Of a DNA stretch of 43,407 bases, positions 19,440 to 29,184 are shown piece after piece. The position numbers and the translations under genes are program-made. The stretch is from an uncultured beta proteobacterium. GTDB lineage: Bacteria > Pseudomonadota > Gammaproteobacteria > Burkholderiales > Burkholderiaceae_C. The notes below the pieces were generated by a model. That model was not told the origin of the DNA. It saw only the letters and a list, made by a program, of their open reading frames with translations, and did not search any database. The stretch spans positions 1-43,407 of the forward strand of contig CAIOUR010000258.1 of NCBI GenBank assembly GCA_903861575.1. Reading direction: 5' to 3'. Numbering within the stretch: position 1 is the stretch's first letter; each line of letters begins with the position of its first letter.

Positions 19440-20677
19440 GTCAGCAACTCCGAAAAACTCACATATGACACCAAGTCACCCTGAGCGATCACCTGCCCGG
19501 GCGGCAAGTTAACCAGCCCGTCGCCCCATACCAGCGAGGTCAAGACGCCCGAACTTTGGTTGGGGAACAGATCCAATCCGCCACGGGCGTTGCGGCGGAC
19601 CCGCAAAAATTCCTGCCGCTTATCTGGACGACCCCAATCGAAGTCCGCCCGCGTTGGCACCCCGTGCAAGCCGCTATCGACCGCACCCTGCAGCTTGATC
19701 AACAGCGGACGCACCAACAACAAAAAAGTCACAAAACTGGAAACCGGGTTGCCCGGTAAGCCCACAAAATGTGCCTGCCCGATCCGGCCGTGAGCAAAAG
19801 GCTTACCCGGTTTGATCGCGATTTGCCATAAGTCCAGGCTACCGAGTTGCTGCACAGCAGGTTTGATGTGGTCTTCCTCGCCCACCGACACGCCGCCGCT
19901 GGTCACGATCACATCGTGGGTACGCGCTGCCGTGGCCAGCGCCTCAACCGTCGCAGCGCGTTGGTCCGGCACGATGCCCAGATCCGTCACCTGACAACCC
20001 AGCCGCCGCAACAACGCCACCAGGAAAAACCGGTTGGAGTTGTAGATTGCGCCGGGCGGCATGTCCTCTGGCGCGCAAGCACCCGGCATCACCAACTCGT
20101 CACCGGTGGAAAACAAAGCGACGCGCGGACGCCGCATAACCCGCAGCGTATCCATGCCCACCCCTGCCGCCTGCCCCAGCTCGGCAGGCCCCAATCGGAT
20201 TCCACGCGCCAGCACCACAGCACCACGCGATACGTCTTCCCCGGCGCGGCGAATCCATTGGCCGGCGTGCGCTACGGCATTTACACGTACCTGCGGCAAG
20301 CCACCCTCGCCGGTCTCCAGAACCGTGCAATCTTCCTGCATCACAACCGCGTCGGCACCGGGTGGCAGTGGCGCGCCAGTGAAGATGCGCGCCAGCGTGC
20401 CAGCTTCCAAAGGCTGCGCGGCCATACCGGCTGCGATGCGCTGGCTTTGAGACAGCACCGTGCCCGCCTGCGCCACATCGGCGCAGCGCAGTGCGTAACC
20501 GTCCATGGAACTGTTGTCCTGCGGCGGCACGTGCAAGGCGGAAATCACATCTTGTGCGAGTACGCGGCCATCGGCATCCAGGGTCGCCACACTTTCGACG
20601 GCGTCCAGCGGAACGACCGCCGCCAGCAGCTGTGCCAGTGCCTCGTCAAGTGGTTTGAGCGGCGCGCGCGCGGTCAT
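19436..20677 (-). CDS. moeA: Molybdopterin molybdenumtransferase MoeA
   Basis: ORF 19436..20716; VPPQDNSSMDGYALR, FSTGDELVMPG, VTSGGVSVGEEDHIKPA, GLPGNPVSSFVTF; start MTARAPLKPLDEAL at 20677 preferred. Confidence 0.95.
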   Translation of the reverse strand: MTARAPLKPLDEALAQLLAAVVPLDAVESVATLDADGRVLAQDVISALHVPPQDNSSMDGYALRCADVAQAGTVLSQSQRIAAGMAAQPLEAGTLARIFTGAPLPPGADAVVMQEDCTVLETGEGGLPQVRVNAVAHAGQWIRRAGEDVSRGAVVLARGIRLGPAELGQAAGVGMDTLRVMRRPRVALFSTGDELVMPGACAPEDMPPGAIYNSNRFFLVALLRRLGCQVTDLGIVPDQRAATVEALATAARTHDVIVTSGGVSVGEEDHIKPAVQQLGSLDLWQIAIKPGKPFAHGRIGQAHFVGLPGNPVSSFVTFLLLVRPLLIKLQGAVDSGLHGVPTRADFDWGRPDKRQEFLRVRRNARGGLDLFPNQSSGVLTSLVWGDGLVNLPPGQVIAQGDLVSYVSFSELLT

Positions 20678-20693
20678 GGGGTCCCGGTGGGCT

Positions 20694-22133
20694 TCAGGTG
20701 TCGCAGGTGCTGGCAATCAGCGCTTTGACTGCCGCGAGATCGGCGTCCATATGGAGCACACGCTTGGGCAGCGCCTCAATCCCCACAAAGCGTGGAGGCC
20801 GGTCGGGCTCACGCCCTAAGGCTTCCACAATCGTGGCGGCAAATTTGATGGGCAAGGCCGTTTCCAGCACCAGCATGGGAACGCCAGCGGTGCGTTGCTC
20901 CTGGGCCACTTTCAAACCGTCAGCGGTATGGGTGTCTATCACCACGCCATAGCGCGCGGCGCAATCGCGAATGGTTACTAGCCGCTGCACGTGGGTGCTC
21001 TTACCGCTAGAAAAACCAAAGCGCGAGGCAGCCTGCGCAAAGGCCGGATCCCCACTCAACTCAAAGCGCCCGGCGCTGGCAATGGCGTCGCCGAAAAGAG
21101 CCTTGGTGCGGGCTCCATCACGCCCCAGCAAATCGAAGACAAAACGTTCGAAGTTACTGGCCTTAGAAATATCCATAGACGGGCTGGAAGTTTCGTGGGT
21201 GTCAGCCGTGCCACGCACGCGGTACACGCCGGTGCGGAAAAACTCGTCGAGCACGTCGTTTTCATTGGTGGCAACGATCAACTTCTCAATTGGTAACCCC
21301 ATCATGCGGGCGACATGGCCCGCGCACACATTGCCGAAATTCCCGCTGGGCACACAAAAGCTCACGTGCTGGCTGTTGTCAGTCGTAGCTTGCAAATAGC
21401 CGGCGAAGTAGTACACCACCTGCGCCATCAGGCGCGCCCAATTGATGGAATTCACGGTGCCGATACGGTAGCGCCGCTTGAACTCCAAATCCCCGGACAC
21501 GGCTTTAACGAGGTCCTGGCAATCGTCAAACACGCCACGGATCGCGATGTTGATGATGTTGTCATCCATTAAGCTGAACATCTGCGCCTGCTGAAACGGG
21601 CTCATGCGGCCTTGCGGGCTGGTCATAAAGACACGCACGCCCTTTTTGCCCCGCATGGCGTACTCGGCGGCGCTGCCGGTGTCGCCGCTGGTGGCGCCAA
21701 AAATGTTCAGCTCCTCCCCCTGGCGCGCCAGGTGGTATTCGAACAAATTGCCCAGCAGTTGCATGGCCATGTCTTTGAAGGCCAGCGTCGGGCCGTTAGA
21801 CAAGCCCAGCAAGTACAAGCCTTCTTCCAAGCGGGTCAGTGGCGTGATCTGTGGCGTACCGAAAACCGCCGGTGTGTAAGTTTTGCGGCACAGCGCGCGA
21901 AGATCATCCGCCGGAATGTCGTCGACATACAGCGACACAATCTCAAACGCCAAATCGGCGTAGTCCAAACCACGCCAGCGATTCAATGTCTCGCCGTCAA
22001 CCTGCGGGTAGCTTTCGGGCAGGTACAAGCCCCCATCAGGGGCCAGGCCCTCTAAAAGAATGTCACAAAACCGCCGTCCGGCAGGCGCACTTTGTCCGGC
22101 GGTAGCCGTAGCGCGGGTCGAGAAATACAACAT
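20694..22133 (-). CDS. thrC: Threonine synthase
   Basis: MLYFSTRATATAGQSAPAGRRFCDILLEGLAPDGGLYLPESYP...LGLSNGPTLAFKDMAMQLLGNLFEY...ATSGDTGSAAEYAMRG. Confidence 0.97.
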   Translation of the reverse strand: MLYFSTRATATAGQSAPAGRRFCDILLEGLAPDGGLYLPESYPQVDGETLNRWRGLDYADLAFEIVSLYVDDIPADDLRALCRKTYTPAVFGTPQITPLTRLEEGLYLLGLSNGPTLAFKDMAMQLLGNLFEYHLARQGEELNIFGATSGDTGSAAEYAMRGKKGVRVFMTSPQGRMSPFQQAQMFSLMDDNIINIAIRGVFDDCQDLVKAVSGDLEFKRRYRIGTVNSINWARLMAQVVYYFAGYLQATTDNSQHVSFCVPSGNFGNVCAGHVARMMGLPIEKLIVATNENDVLDEFFRTGVYRVRGTADTHETSSPSMDISKASNFERFVFDLLGRDGARTKALFGDAIASAGRFELSGDPAFAQAASRFGFSSGKSTHVQRLVTIRDCAARYGVVIDTHTADGLKVAQEQRTAGVPMLVLETALPIKFAATIVEALGREPDRPPRFVGIEALPKRVLHMDADLAAVKALIASTCDT

Positions 22134-22140
22134 AAGTAAA

Positions 22141-23481
22141 TCAGGCTAACTCTTCTTTGCGGATACGCACGATCTTTTGCAAGACCGTGGGCAAGGACTG
22201 CATACGCGAAAGCGCCGTATCCATTCGGGACTCCAAACAGTCATGGGTGAGGATGATCAGGTCCGTCTGGGCGGCGTTGTCACTGTCGATTTCATCTGCC
22301 TCGCGCTGGATAACGGCATCAATACTGATGTCGCATTCGGCCAGGATGCCGGCGACCTTCGCCAGTACCCCCGCCTGATCGGCCACCCGTAACCGCACGT
22401 AATAGCTGGTGACTACCCCGCTCATTGGCAGCACCGGCTCGGAGCTCATGGCGTCGGGCTGGAACGCCAAGTGGGGAACGCGCTGCGCGGCGTCGGCGGT
22501 GTGCAGTCGCACTACGTCGACCAGATCGGCAATTACGGCCGAGGCGGTTTGCTCGGACCCCGCACCCGCACCGTAGTACATCGTGATGCCAGCCGCGTCG
22601 CTCTTGACCATGATGCCGTTCATGGAGCCTTCCACATTAGCCAGCAGACGCTTCGATGGAATGAGGGTGGGGTGAACACGCAGCTCAATACCTTGGCCGG
22701 TACGCTTGGCAATGCCGAGCAGCTTGATCCGGTAGCCCATCTGAAAGGCGTAGGCAATATCTGCCGCCGCGAGCTGCGTGATGCCCTCTACATGGTCGGG
22801 CTTGAACTGAATCGGAATACCGAAAGCCACCGAGGCCAAGATGGTGGCCTTGTGTGCGGCATCAAAGCCTTCGATATCAAATGTTGGATCGGCTTCTGCA
22901 TAACCCAGCGCCTGGGCCTGCGCCAGCACCGAATCAAAGCCTAAGCCTTTGTCACGCATCTCGCTCAAAATGAAGTTGGTGGTGCCGTTGATGATGCCCG
23001 CGACCCACTCAATGCGGTTGCCAGATAGCCCCTCGCGCAAAGCCTTGATGATGGGGATGCTCACCGCCACGGCGCCTTCAAATGCCACCATCACGCCATG
23101 TTTTTGCGCCGCCTCAAAAACCTCGTTCCCGTGTTCCGCCAGCAAGGCTTTGTTGGCAGTCACCACATGCTTGCCGTTGGAGATGGCGCGCATTACCAAC
23201 TCTTTTGCCAGCGTAGTGCCACCAATGACTTCGACCACAATTTCCACATCCGGGTGGTCAACCACCTCCATGGGATCCCCGGTAAGAAGAGTGCTTTGTC
23301 CGACAACGCCGCGTGCGCGCGCAAGATCGCGTGCCGCGACGATACAAATCTCAATACCCCGACCGGCGCGGCGTTTGATCTCTTCCTGGTTGCGCTGTAA
23401 CACCCGGAACGTGCCGCTGCCAACGGTACCAATACCCAAAAGACCCACCTGTATGGGTTTCAATGAAAGCTTGTCTGACAT
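22141..23481 (-). CDS. hom: Homoserine dehydrogenase
   Basis: KPIQVGLLGIGTVGSGTFRVLQRN...GIINGTTNFILSEMRDKG...YAEADPTFDIEGFDAAHKATILASVAFG; C-terminal ACT domain. Confidence 0.97.
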   Translation of the reverse strand: MSDKLSLKPIQVGLLGIGTVGSGTFRVLQRNQEEIKRRAGRGIEICIVAARDLARARGVVGQSTLLTGDPMEVVDHPDVEIVVEVIGGTTLAKELVMRAISNGKHVVTANKALLAEHGNEVFEAAQKHGVMVAFEGAVAVSIPIIKALREGLSGNRIEWVAGIINGTTNFILSEMRDKGLGFDSVLAQAQALGYAEADPTFDIEGFDAAHKATILASVAFGIPIQFKPDHVEGITQLAAADIAYAFQMGYRIKLLGIAKRTGQGIELRVHPTLIPSKRLLANVEGSMNGIMVKSDAAGITMYYGAGAGSEQTASAVIADLVDVVRLHTADAAQRVPHLAFQPDAMSSEPVLPMSGVVTSYYVRLRVADQAGVLAKVAGILAECDISIDAVIQREADEIDSDNAAQTDLIILTHDCLESRMDTALSRMQSLPTVLQKIVRIRKEELA

Positions 23482-23489
23482 GGTCGAAT

Positions 23490-24722
23490 TTATGCGGCTT
23501 GTGCGTGGGTTTGTCGGTAATTGGAGAGAAATCGGGCAATACGCCCGATGGCCTCCCTCAAATCATCTTCATGGGGCAAAAAGACAATACGGAAATGATC
23601 GGGCGCAGCCCAGTTGAAGCCGGTACCCTGAACCAGCATGACGCGGGTTTCGTTGAGTAAATCTAGAAAAAACTCACGATCATCCGCAATAGGGTAAACC
23701 GCCGGGTCGAGCCTCGCAAACATATACAAAGCCGCGACAGGCTTCACACAACTCACCCCCGGAATCGCAGTGATTAATTCGTACGCAAGATCCCGCTGAC
23801 GTCGTAGACGCCCACCTTCGCACACCAGATCGTCAATACTTTGGTAACCACCCAGAGCGGTTTGTACCGCGTACTGACCGGGCACATTGGGGCAAAGGCG
23901 CATATTCGAAAGCATATTCAAACCCTCGATGTAATCCCTGGCGTTGCGTTTGTCGCCCGAGACCACCATCCAACCTGCGCGGTAACCGCAAGAGCGGTAG
24001 CTCTTGGACAATGAGTTGAAGGTCAGGGTCAGCACATCCGTGCTCAACGATGCAATGGCGGTGTGGCGCACACCGTCGTACAACACCTTGTCGTATACCT
24101 CGTCAGCGAAGATGACCAGACCATGTTGACGGGCCATGTTCACAATGGCCTGTAGCGTCGCATCGGTATAAAGCGCGCCTGTGGGGTTGTTGGGATTGAT
24201 CACCACAATCCCTTTGGTGCGCGGCGTAATTTTGGCACGCATGTCATCCAAGTCAGGCGCCCAGTCGCGGGATTCGTCGCAAAGGTAATGCACCGGCTTA
24301 CCACCTGAGAGACTGGCCGCAGCCGTCCACAGAGGGTAGTCTGGCGCTGGCAATAAAAGCTCGTCGCCATCGTCAAGCAAAGCGTTTGTCGCCATGACAA
24401 TCAGTTCACTCGCCCCATTTCCCAGATAGATATCGTCCAAGGTGACGCCGTGAATATGCTGCTTCTGGGTCTCATGCATCACCGCTTTGCGGGCTGCAAA
24501 AATACCCTTACTGTCGGAATATCCGGATGCGTTGGACAAATTACGAACCATGTCCTGCTGGATTTCTTCGGGTGCATCGAAGCCAAACACCGCCAGATTA
24601 CCGATATTGAGCTTGATGATTTTTTGCCCTTCTTCTTCCATCTGACGGGCACGGTCCATGATGGGGCCGCGTATGTCGTAGCACACATTGGCCAGCTTGG
24701 CGGATTTAAGAACGGGTTTCAA
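23490..24722 (-). CDS. Pyridoxal phosphate-dependent aminotransferase (AlaA-like, class I/II)
   Basis: ORF 23490..24851 but divergent gene begins 24827; TTG at 24722 (after AGGAGG) gives LKPVLKSAKLANVCYDIRGPIMDRARQMEEEGQKIIKLNIGNLAVFGFDAPEEI; FNSLSKSYRSCGYRAGWMV PLP-lysine motif. Start uncertain. Confidence 0.88.
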   Translation of the reverse strand: MKPVLKSAKLANVCYDIRGPIMDRARQMEEEGQKIIKLNIGNLAVFGFDAPEEIQQDMVRNLSNASGYSDSKGIFAARKAVMHETQKQHIHGVTLDDIYLGNGASELIVMATNALLDDGDELLLPAPDYPLWTAAASLSGGKPVHYLCDESRDWAPDLDDMRAKITPRTKGIVVINPNNPTGALYTDATLQAIVNMARQHGLVIFADEVYDKVLYDGVRHTAIASLSTDVLTLTFNSLSKSYRSCGYRAGWMVVSGDKRNARDYIEGLNMLSNMRLCPNVPGQYAVQTALGGYQSIDDLVCEGGRLRRQRDLAYELITAIPGVSCVKPVAALYMFARLDPAVYPIADDREFFLDLLNETRVMLVQGTGFNWAAPDHFRIVFLPHEDDLREAIGRIARFLSNYRQTHAQAA

Positions 24723-24826
24723 GGTCCCTCCTTGGGCGGGGAGCATGTTGGCTACCAGATTAGTGAAGCCGATAATTGGAACACAATCGACGTTCAATGG
24801 CATAACGCAAGCAGACTGGCTCAACC

Positions 24827-25192
24827 ATGAAGTTTCAAGCAGATGCCGCACGCGGCAACGCCGTAACCGGCTACGGTGCAGGTTGGGTAGCGGTAAACGG
24901 CCGACGCCTCGAACACAGTGTCGTCATCGGACCTGACGTTCTGGTCAATTGGGAATGCCCAGTTTTTTCGGCGTTAAGCTCGGGGCACTTCGACCTGCTG
25001 GGCGAGTTCGCCCCAGAGCTGGTCATTTTTGGCAGTGGATCTACACTGCAGTTTCCCGCTCCTCAATTACTTACAAGCCTGTATTCGCAACGTATTGGGT
25101 TGGAGACGATGGACACGCAAGCGGCGTGCAGAACCTATAACTTTCTGCTTGGCGAGGGGCGGCGAGCCATTGCGGCGCTATTGATTGGGTAA
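24827..25192 (+). CDS. Mth938-like domain-containing protein
   Basis: MKFQADAARGNAVTGYGAGWVAVNGRRLEHSVVIGPDVLVNWECP...PELVIFGSGSTLQFPAPQLLTSLYSQRIGLETMDTQAACRTYNFLLGEGRRAIAALLI; typical of DUF498/Mth938 fold. Confidence 0.82.
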   Translation: MKFQADAARGNAVTGYGAGWVAVNGRRLEHSVVIGPDVLVNWECPVFSALSSGHFDLLGEFAPELVIFGSGSTLQFPAPQLLTSLYSQRIGLETMDTQAACRTYNFLLGEGRRAIAALLIG

Positions 25193-25356
25193 TCCTCGCG
25201 TAAAGGCCATGACCAAAGTCGGCTGCGGCGGCAAGGCCCGTCACTTGATTTGCGGTTAAAATAAGAGGCTTCGGACGGGTCGCGCCGCAGGCTAGCATCT
25301 GCCGGTTACCCGTTCACACCTCCTGACGCATCCAGCACGCGAGACTGAATATTCCT

Positions 25357-25905
25357 ATGGCGATCGTTGTCAATAAACCCCTCCCAGAATTCGAAGCCAA
25401 TGCCACTGGTGGTGTCCGCGTGTCGAACACGTCACACGTGGGGAAAACCATGATTTTGTACTTTTATCCCAAAGACAACACACCCGGTTGCACCACTGAA
25501 GCGATGCAATTCCGTGACAAGTACAAGGATTTCGTTAAAGCTGGTGCCCAGGTTTTTGGCGTGTCCCGCGACAACATGCGCTCGCACGACGAGTTCAAAA
25601 ACAAACTAGAGTTGCCTTTTGAATTAATCGCCGACACCGAGGAAAAGATGTGCCACATGTTCGGCGTAGTCAAAAACAAGATCATGTACGGCAAGAAAGT
25701 GAAAGGCATCGAACGCAGTACTTTTTTGATCGGCCCCGATGGGGTGTTGCGTGAAGAGTGGCGCGGGCTCAAAGTCGTCGGGCACGTGGATGAAGTGCTT
25801 AAAGCGGTGAAAGCCTTGAAGAAGGCCAATGGGAAGCCCGCCGAGAAAACCCCAGAGGTGTCTGCGGAAAAGCCAGCCAGAAAAGTTGCCGAAGTCGCAC
25901 AGTAA
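25357..25905 (+). CDS. bcp: Peroxiredoxin (Bcp/PrxQ-like)
   Basis: YFYPKDNTPGCTTEAMQFRDKYKDFVKAGAQVFGVSRDNMRSHDEFKNKLELPFELIADTEEKMC; peroxidatic Cys in PGCTTEA. Confidence 0.93.
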   Translation: MAIVVNKPLPEFEANATGGVRVSNTSHVGKTMILYFYPKDNTPGCTTEAMQFRDKYKDFVKAGAQVFGVSRDNMRSHDEFKNKLELPFELIADTEEKMCHMFGVVKNKIMYGKKVKGIERSTFLIGPDGVLREEWRGLKVVGHVDEVLKAVKALKKANGKPAEKTPEVSAEKPARKVAEVAQ

Positions 25906-25991
25906 TTTTCGGCTGCATCGAGGCGCTATTGCGTCACGGGGCTTATGCATAATGTTCGCATGAGTTCCCAGCCAACGACTGTTCGTCACCA

Positions 25992-26019
25992 CGCCGCCTT
26001 CTTCACAGGCGGCTTTTTT
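25992..26019 (+). terminator. Intrinsic terminator between bcp and the PhoH gene
   Basis: GCCGCC-TTCTTCACA-GGCGGC followed by TTTTTTT. Confidence 0.78.
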
Positions 26020-26062
26020 TCGCTCTGAAGTTTCATCAACTCTGCCTAACTGATTGCCGTTC

Positions 26063-27727
26063 ATGCCCCTGCCTCCCGCTCCCGCCAAGCGCGCAGACCG
26101 ACTTGCGCTAGATAAAGTCACCAAATCACCAACCCGGGCACGGCAAGCAAAACCACCCGCATCAAGCAAAAGCCTGATAGCTAACACTGTTGCTGTTGTC
26201 GATACAAGTCCCCGGGTCAATGTCTCAGAGGCTCCAAGCGGCTTGCAGGCAAGTGCTTCGGTCCGCTACTTGCCTACCGTCGGCAGTAGCGCCGCCAAAT
26301 CGGTGAACGCGGGCCAAGGTCAACGCAAACGTAGCAGCGGACCGGCTAAATTGTTTGTGCTGGACACCAATGTGCTGCTACACGACCCGATTTGCCTATT
26401 CCGCTTTGAAGAGCACGATATTTTTCTGCCGATGATCGTGCTGGAGGAACTGGATGGCCATAAAAAGGGGATGACTGAAGTCGCTCGGAATGCCCGACAG
26501 ACCAGTCGCACCCTGGACGCGCTGGCAGCCAGTCCCGAATGCGATATCACGAAGGGGCTAGCGCTCAACACTACCGGTCACACCGACGCGAGAGGGAAGT
26601 TGCTGTTCCAAACCGAACCATTGGACTACACGCTACCCGCCAGCCTGCCACTTGGGAAGGCGGATAACCAAATTCTGGGCGTAGTGGAGGCGCTGCGCCG
26701 CAAACTTCCCGATCGTGAAGTTGTGCTGGTGTCCAAGGACATCAACATGCGGGTCAAAGCCAGGGCTTTGGGACTCAATACTGACGACTACAAAAATGAC
26801 AAAACGCTCGAAGACGGTGATTTGCTGTACTCCGGTGCACTAGCGTTGCCAACTGATTTTTGGGCCAGTCATGGCCAGGCGGTCGAAAGCTGGCAGCAGG
26901 GGCCGCACACCTTTTACAAGGTCGATGGCCCTATCGTTCCGGAGATGTACATCAACCAGTTTGTGTACTTTGAAGCACCAGGCGAGCCCAGCCTGTACGC
27001 CCGTGTTTCCGAAATTCGAGGAACCACAGCGGTGCTCCGTACCCTCAAAGACTTCAACCATTTGAAAAACGCCGTGTGGGGTGTCACAGCGCGCAACCGC
27101 GAACAAAACTTTGCGATGAATCTGTTAACCGACCCTGAGGTTGACTTTGTGACGCTGACCGGAACCGCAGGCACCGGCAAGACGCTGATGGCATTAGCAG
27201 CAGGACTCACACAGGTGCTGGACGACCGGCGCTACACCGAAATCATCGTCACCCGTGCGACGGTCAGTGTGGGCGAGGACATCGGTTTTCTGCCCGGAAC
27301 CGAAGAAGAAAAAATGGGGCCTTGGATGGGCGCGCTCGACGATAACCTGGAAGTACTGGCAAAAACCGAAAACAGTGCCGGCGAATGGGGACGTGCCGCC
27401 ACCAATGAACTGGTGCGCAGCCGGATCAAGATCAAAAGCATGAACTTCATGCGCGGGCGTACATTTTTGAACAAGTACGTGATCATCGATGAGGCGCAAA
27501 ATTTAACGCCCAAACAGATGAAGACTCTGGTGACCCGCGCCGGGCCGGGCACCAAGATCGTGTGCATGGGCAACCTGGCTCAAATCGATACCCCCTACCT
27601 CACTGAAGGCTCATCGGGCCTCACCTTTGCAGTAGACAAGTTCAAAGGCTGGCCGCATGGCGGCCACATCACGCTGGCAAGGGGCGAACGCTCGCGGCTG
27701 GCCGACTTTGCCAGCGAAGTACTTTAA
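26063..27727 (+). CDS. PhoH family protein (PIN domain plus PhoH-like ATPase)
   Basis: ORF 26054..27727; PIN LFVLDTNVLLHDPICLFRFEEHDIFLPMIVLEELD and Walker A TGTAGTGKTLMALAAGL, VIIDEAQNLTPKQMKTLVTRAGPGTKIVCMGN. Confidence 0.93.
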   Translation: MPLPPAPAKRADRLALDKVTKSPTRARQAKPPASSKSLIANTVAVVDTSPRVNVSEAPSGLQASASVRYLPTVGSSAAKSVNAGQGQRKRSSGPAKLFVLDTNVLLHDPICLFRFEEHDIFLPMIVLEELDGHKKGMTEVARNARQTSRTLDALAASPECDITKGLALNTTGHTDARGKLLFQTEPLDYTLPASLPLGKADNQILGVVEALRRKLPDREVVLVSKDINMRVKARALGLNTDDYKNDKTLEDGDLLYSGALALPTDFWASHGQAVESWQQGPHTFYKVDGPIVPEMYINQFVYFEAPGEPSLYARVSEIRGTTAVLRTLKDFNHLKNAVWGVTARNREQNFAMNLLTDPEVDFVTLTGTAGTGKTLMALAAGLTQVLDDRRYTEIIVTRATVSVGEDIGFLPGTEEEKMGPWMGALDDNLEVLAKTENSAGEWGRAATNELVRSRIKIKSMNFMRGRTFLNKYVIIDEAQNLTPKQMKTLVTRAGPGTKIVCMGNLAQIDTPYLTEGSSGLTFAVDKFKGWPHGGHITLARGERSRLADFASEVL

Positions 27728-29124
27728 AAGTCGCCGCGACTGGCCCCGTGGGCCAGGCTTTCAAACTTGGTGATGTTGCGCAGGAATGCCAGCTTGACGG
27801 TGTCGGTCGGGCCGTTACGCTGCTTGGCAATGATGATTTCCGCCACGCCAGGCTCCTTGCAGGCCTCTTTGGTGTAGTACTCGTCGCGGTAAATAAACAT
27901 GATGATGTCGGCGTCCTGCTCAATCGCGCCGGACTCGCGCAAATCGCTCATCATGGGCCGCTTGTCCGGGCGGGACTCCACGCTGCGGTTGAGCTGGGAC
28001 AGCGCAATCACCGGGCATTGCAACTCTTTGGCCAGGGTCTTGAGTCCCCGCGAAATTTCGCCCAGCTCAGTGGCACGGTTTTCGCCATCGTTATCGGCCC
28101 CACTCATCAGCTGCAGGTAGTCGACAACGATCAGCCCCAGCTTGCCGCATTTGCGCGCCAAACGCCTTGCATTGGCACGCAGCTGTGCAGAGGTCAGTCC
28201 GGCACTCTCATCAATGTGCAGCGATACGGTGCGCAGGCGCTCAATCGCCTCTGTCAAGCGCGGCCACTCATCGTCCGTGAGCTTTCCCGTGCGCAAATGG
28301 CCTTGGTCAATGCGGCCAATGGAACCAACCACGCGCACCGCCAGCTGCGCAGCACCCATTTCCATGGAAAAAACGGCTACCGGCAAACCCTCGTTCAAGG
28401 CCACGTGTTCGGCGATGTTGATAGCGAATGCGGTTTTCCCCATGGAGGGACGCGCCGCGAGAACAATCAAATCACCCGCCTGAAGCCCCGAAGTCAGCCG
28501 GTCCAGGTCATAAAACCCCGTTGGCACGCCGGTCACATCGTTCGGGTTATCGGCCATATCCTGGACGCGGTCCAACAGGGAGACGACCAGACTCCCCATG
28601 TCTTGGAATCCCTGCTTATGGCGCTGGCCCTGCTCACCAATACTGAAAATCTTTTGCTCCGATTCATCGACGATGTCGGATACCGCTCGGCCTTTGGGGT
28701 TGAAGGCGTTGGTCGCGATCTGATCGCTGGCAGTCAGCAGTTGGCGCAGAATGGAACGGTCGCGCACAATTTCGGCGTAACGGCGAATGTTCGCTGCACC
28801 TGGAACGTATTGCGCCAAGGCGTTGAGGTAGGCCAGTCCTCCGGCCTCTTCTGCCTTGCCTTGCCCCTGCAAATGTTCGAACACCGTGATGACGTCGGCC
28901 GGGCGGCCGGCGTTCACGATGGCAAAAATGGCCCCGAAAACCAGCCGGTGTTCGTAGCGGTAAAAATCGTCTTCAGAGAGGATGTACGCCACCGCATCCC
29001 AGGCCTGGTTGTCCAGCAGCAACCCGCCCAGAACGCTGGACTCGCCCTCTACCGAATGCGGCGGGACGCGCAGCTGCGCAATTTGCCGGTCCGGCATTGC
29101 GTCGTTGCTGCTACCCACTTCCAT
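27724..29124 (-). CDS. dnaB: Replicative DNA helicase DnaB
   Basis: LRVPPHSVEGESSVLGGLLLDN...LIVLAARPSMGKTAFAINIAEHVAL...GLIVVDYLQLMSG...REVGSGAIEQDADIIMFIYRDEYY-type C-terminus. Confidence 0.97.
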   Translation of the reverse strand: MEVGSSNDAMPDRQIAQLRVPPHSVEGESSVLGGLLLDNQAWDAVAYILSEDDFYRYEHRLVFGAIFAIVNAGRPADVITVFEHLQGQGKAEEAGGLAYLNALAQYVPGAANIRRYAEIVRDRSILRQLLTASDQIATNAFNPKGRAVSDIVDESEQKIFSIGEQGQRHKQGFQDMGSLVVSLLDRVQDMADNPNDVTGVPTGFYDLDRLTSGLQAGDLIVLAARPSMGKTAFAINIAEHVALNEGLPVAVFSMEMGAAQLAVRVVGSIGRIDQGHLRTGKLTDDEWPRLTEAIERLRTVSLHIDESAGLTSAQLRANARRLARKCGKLGLIVVDYLQLMSGADNDGENRATELGEISRGLKTLAKELQCPVIALSQLNRSVESRPDKRPMMSDLRESGAIEQDADIIMFIYRDEYYTKEACKEPGVAEIIIAKQRNGPTDTVKLAFLRNITKFESLAHGASRGDF

Positions 29125-29135
29125 AGATTCTCCAA

Positions 29136-29170
29136 AGAAAAAGCCGCTCGGCGTGAACCCAGCGGCTTCT
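29136..29170 (-). terminator. Terminator/attenuator-like stem-loop between rplI and dnaB
   Basis: Minus strand AAGCCGCT-GGGTTCACGCCG-AGCGGCTT followed by TTTCTTTGGAGAATCTATGG, i.e. U-tract runs into the dnaB RBS. Confidence 0.7.
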
Positions 29171-29184
29171 TGTCAGGGTGTCGA

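Noticed and set aside
25071-25298. 75-aa minus-strand ORF near the Mth938-like gene
   Set aside because: Overlaps a convincing coding gene and has no recognisable features; likely random.
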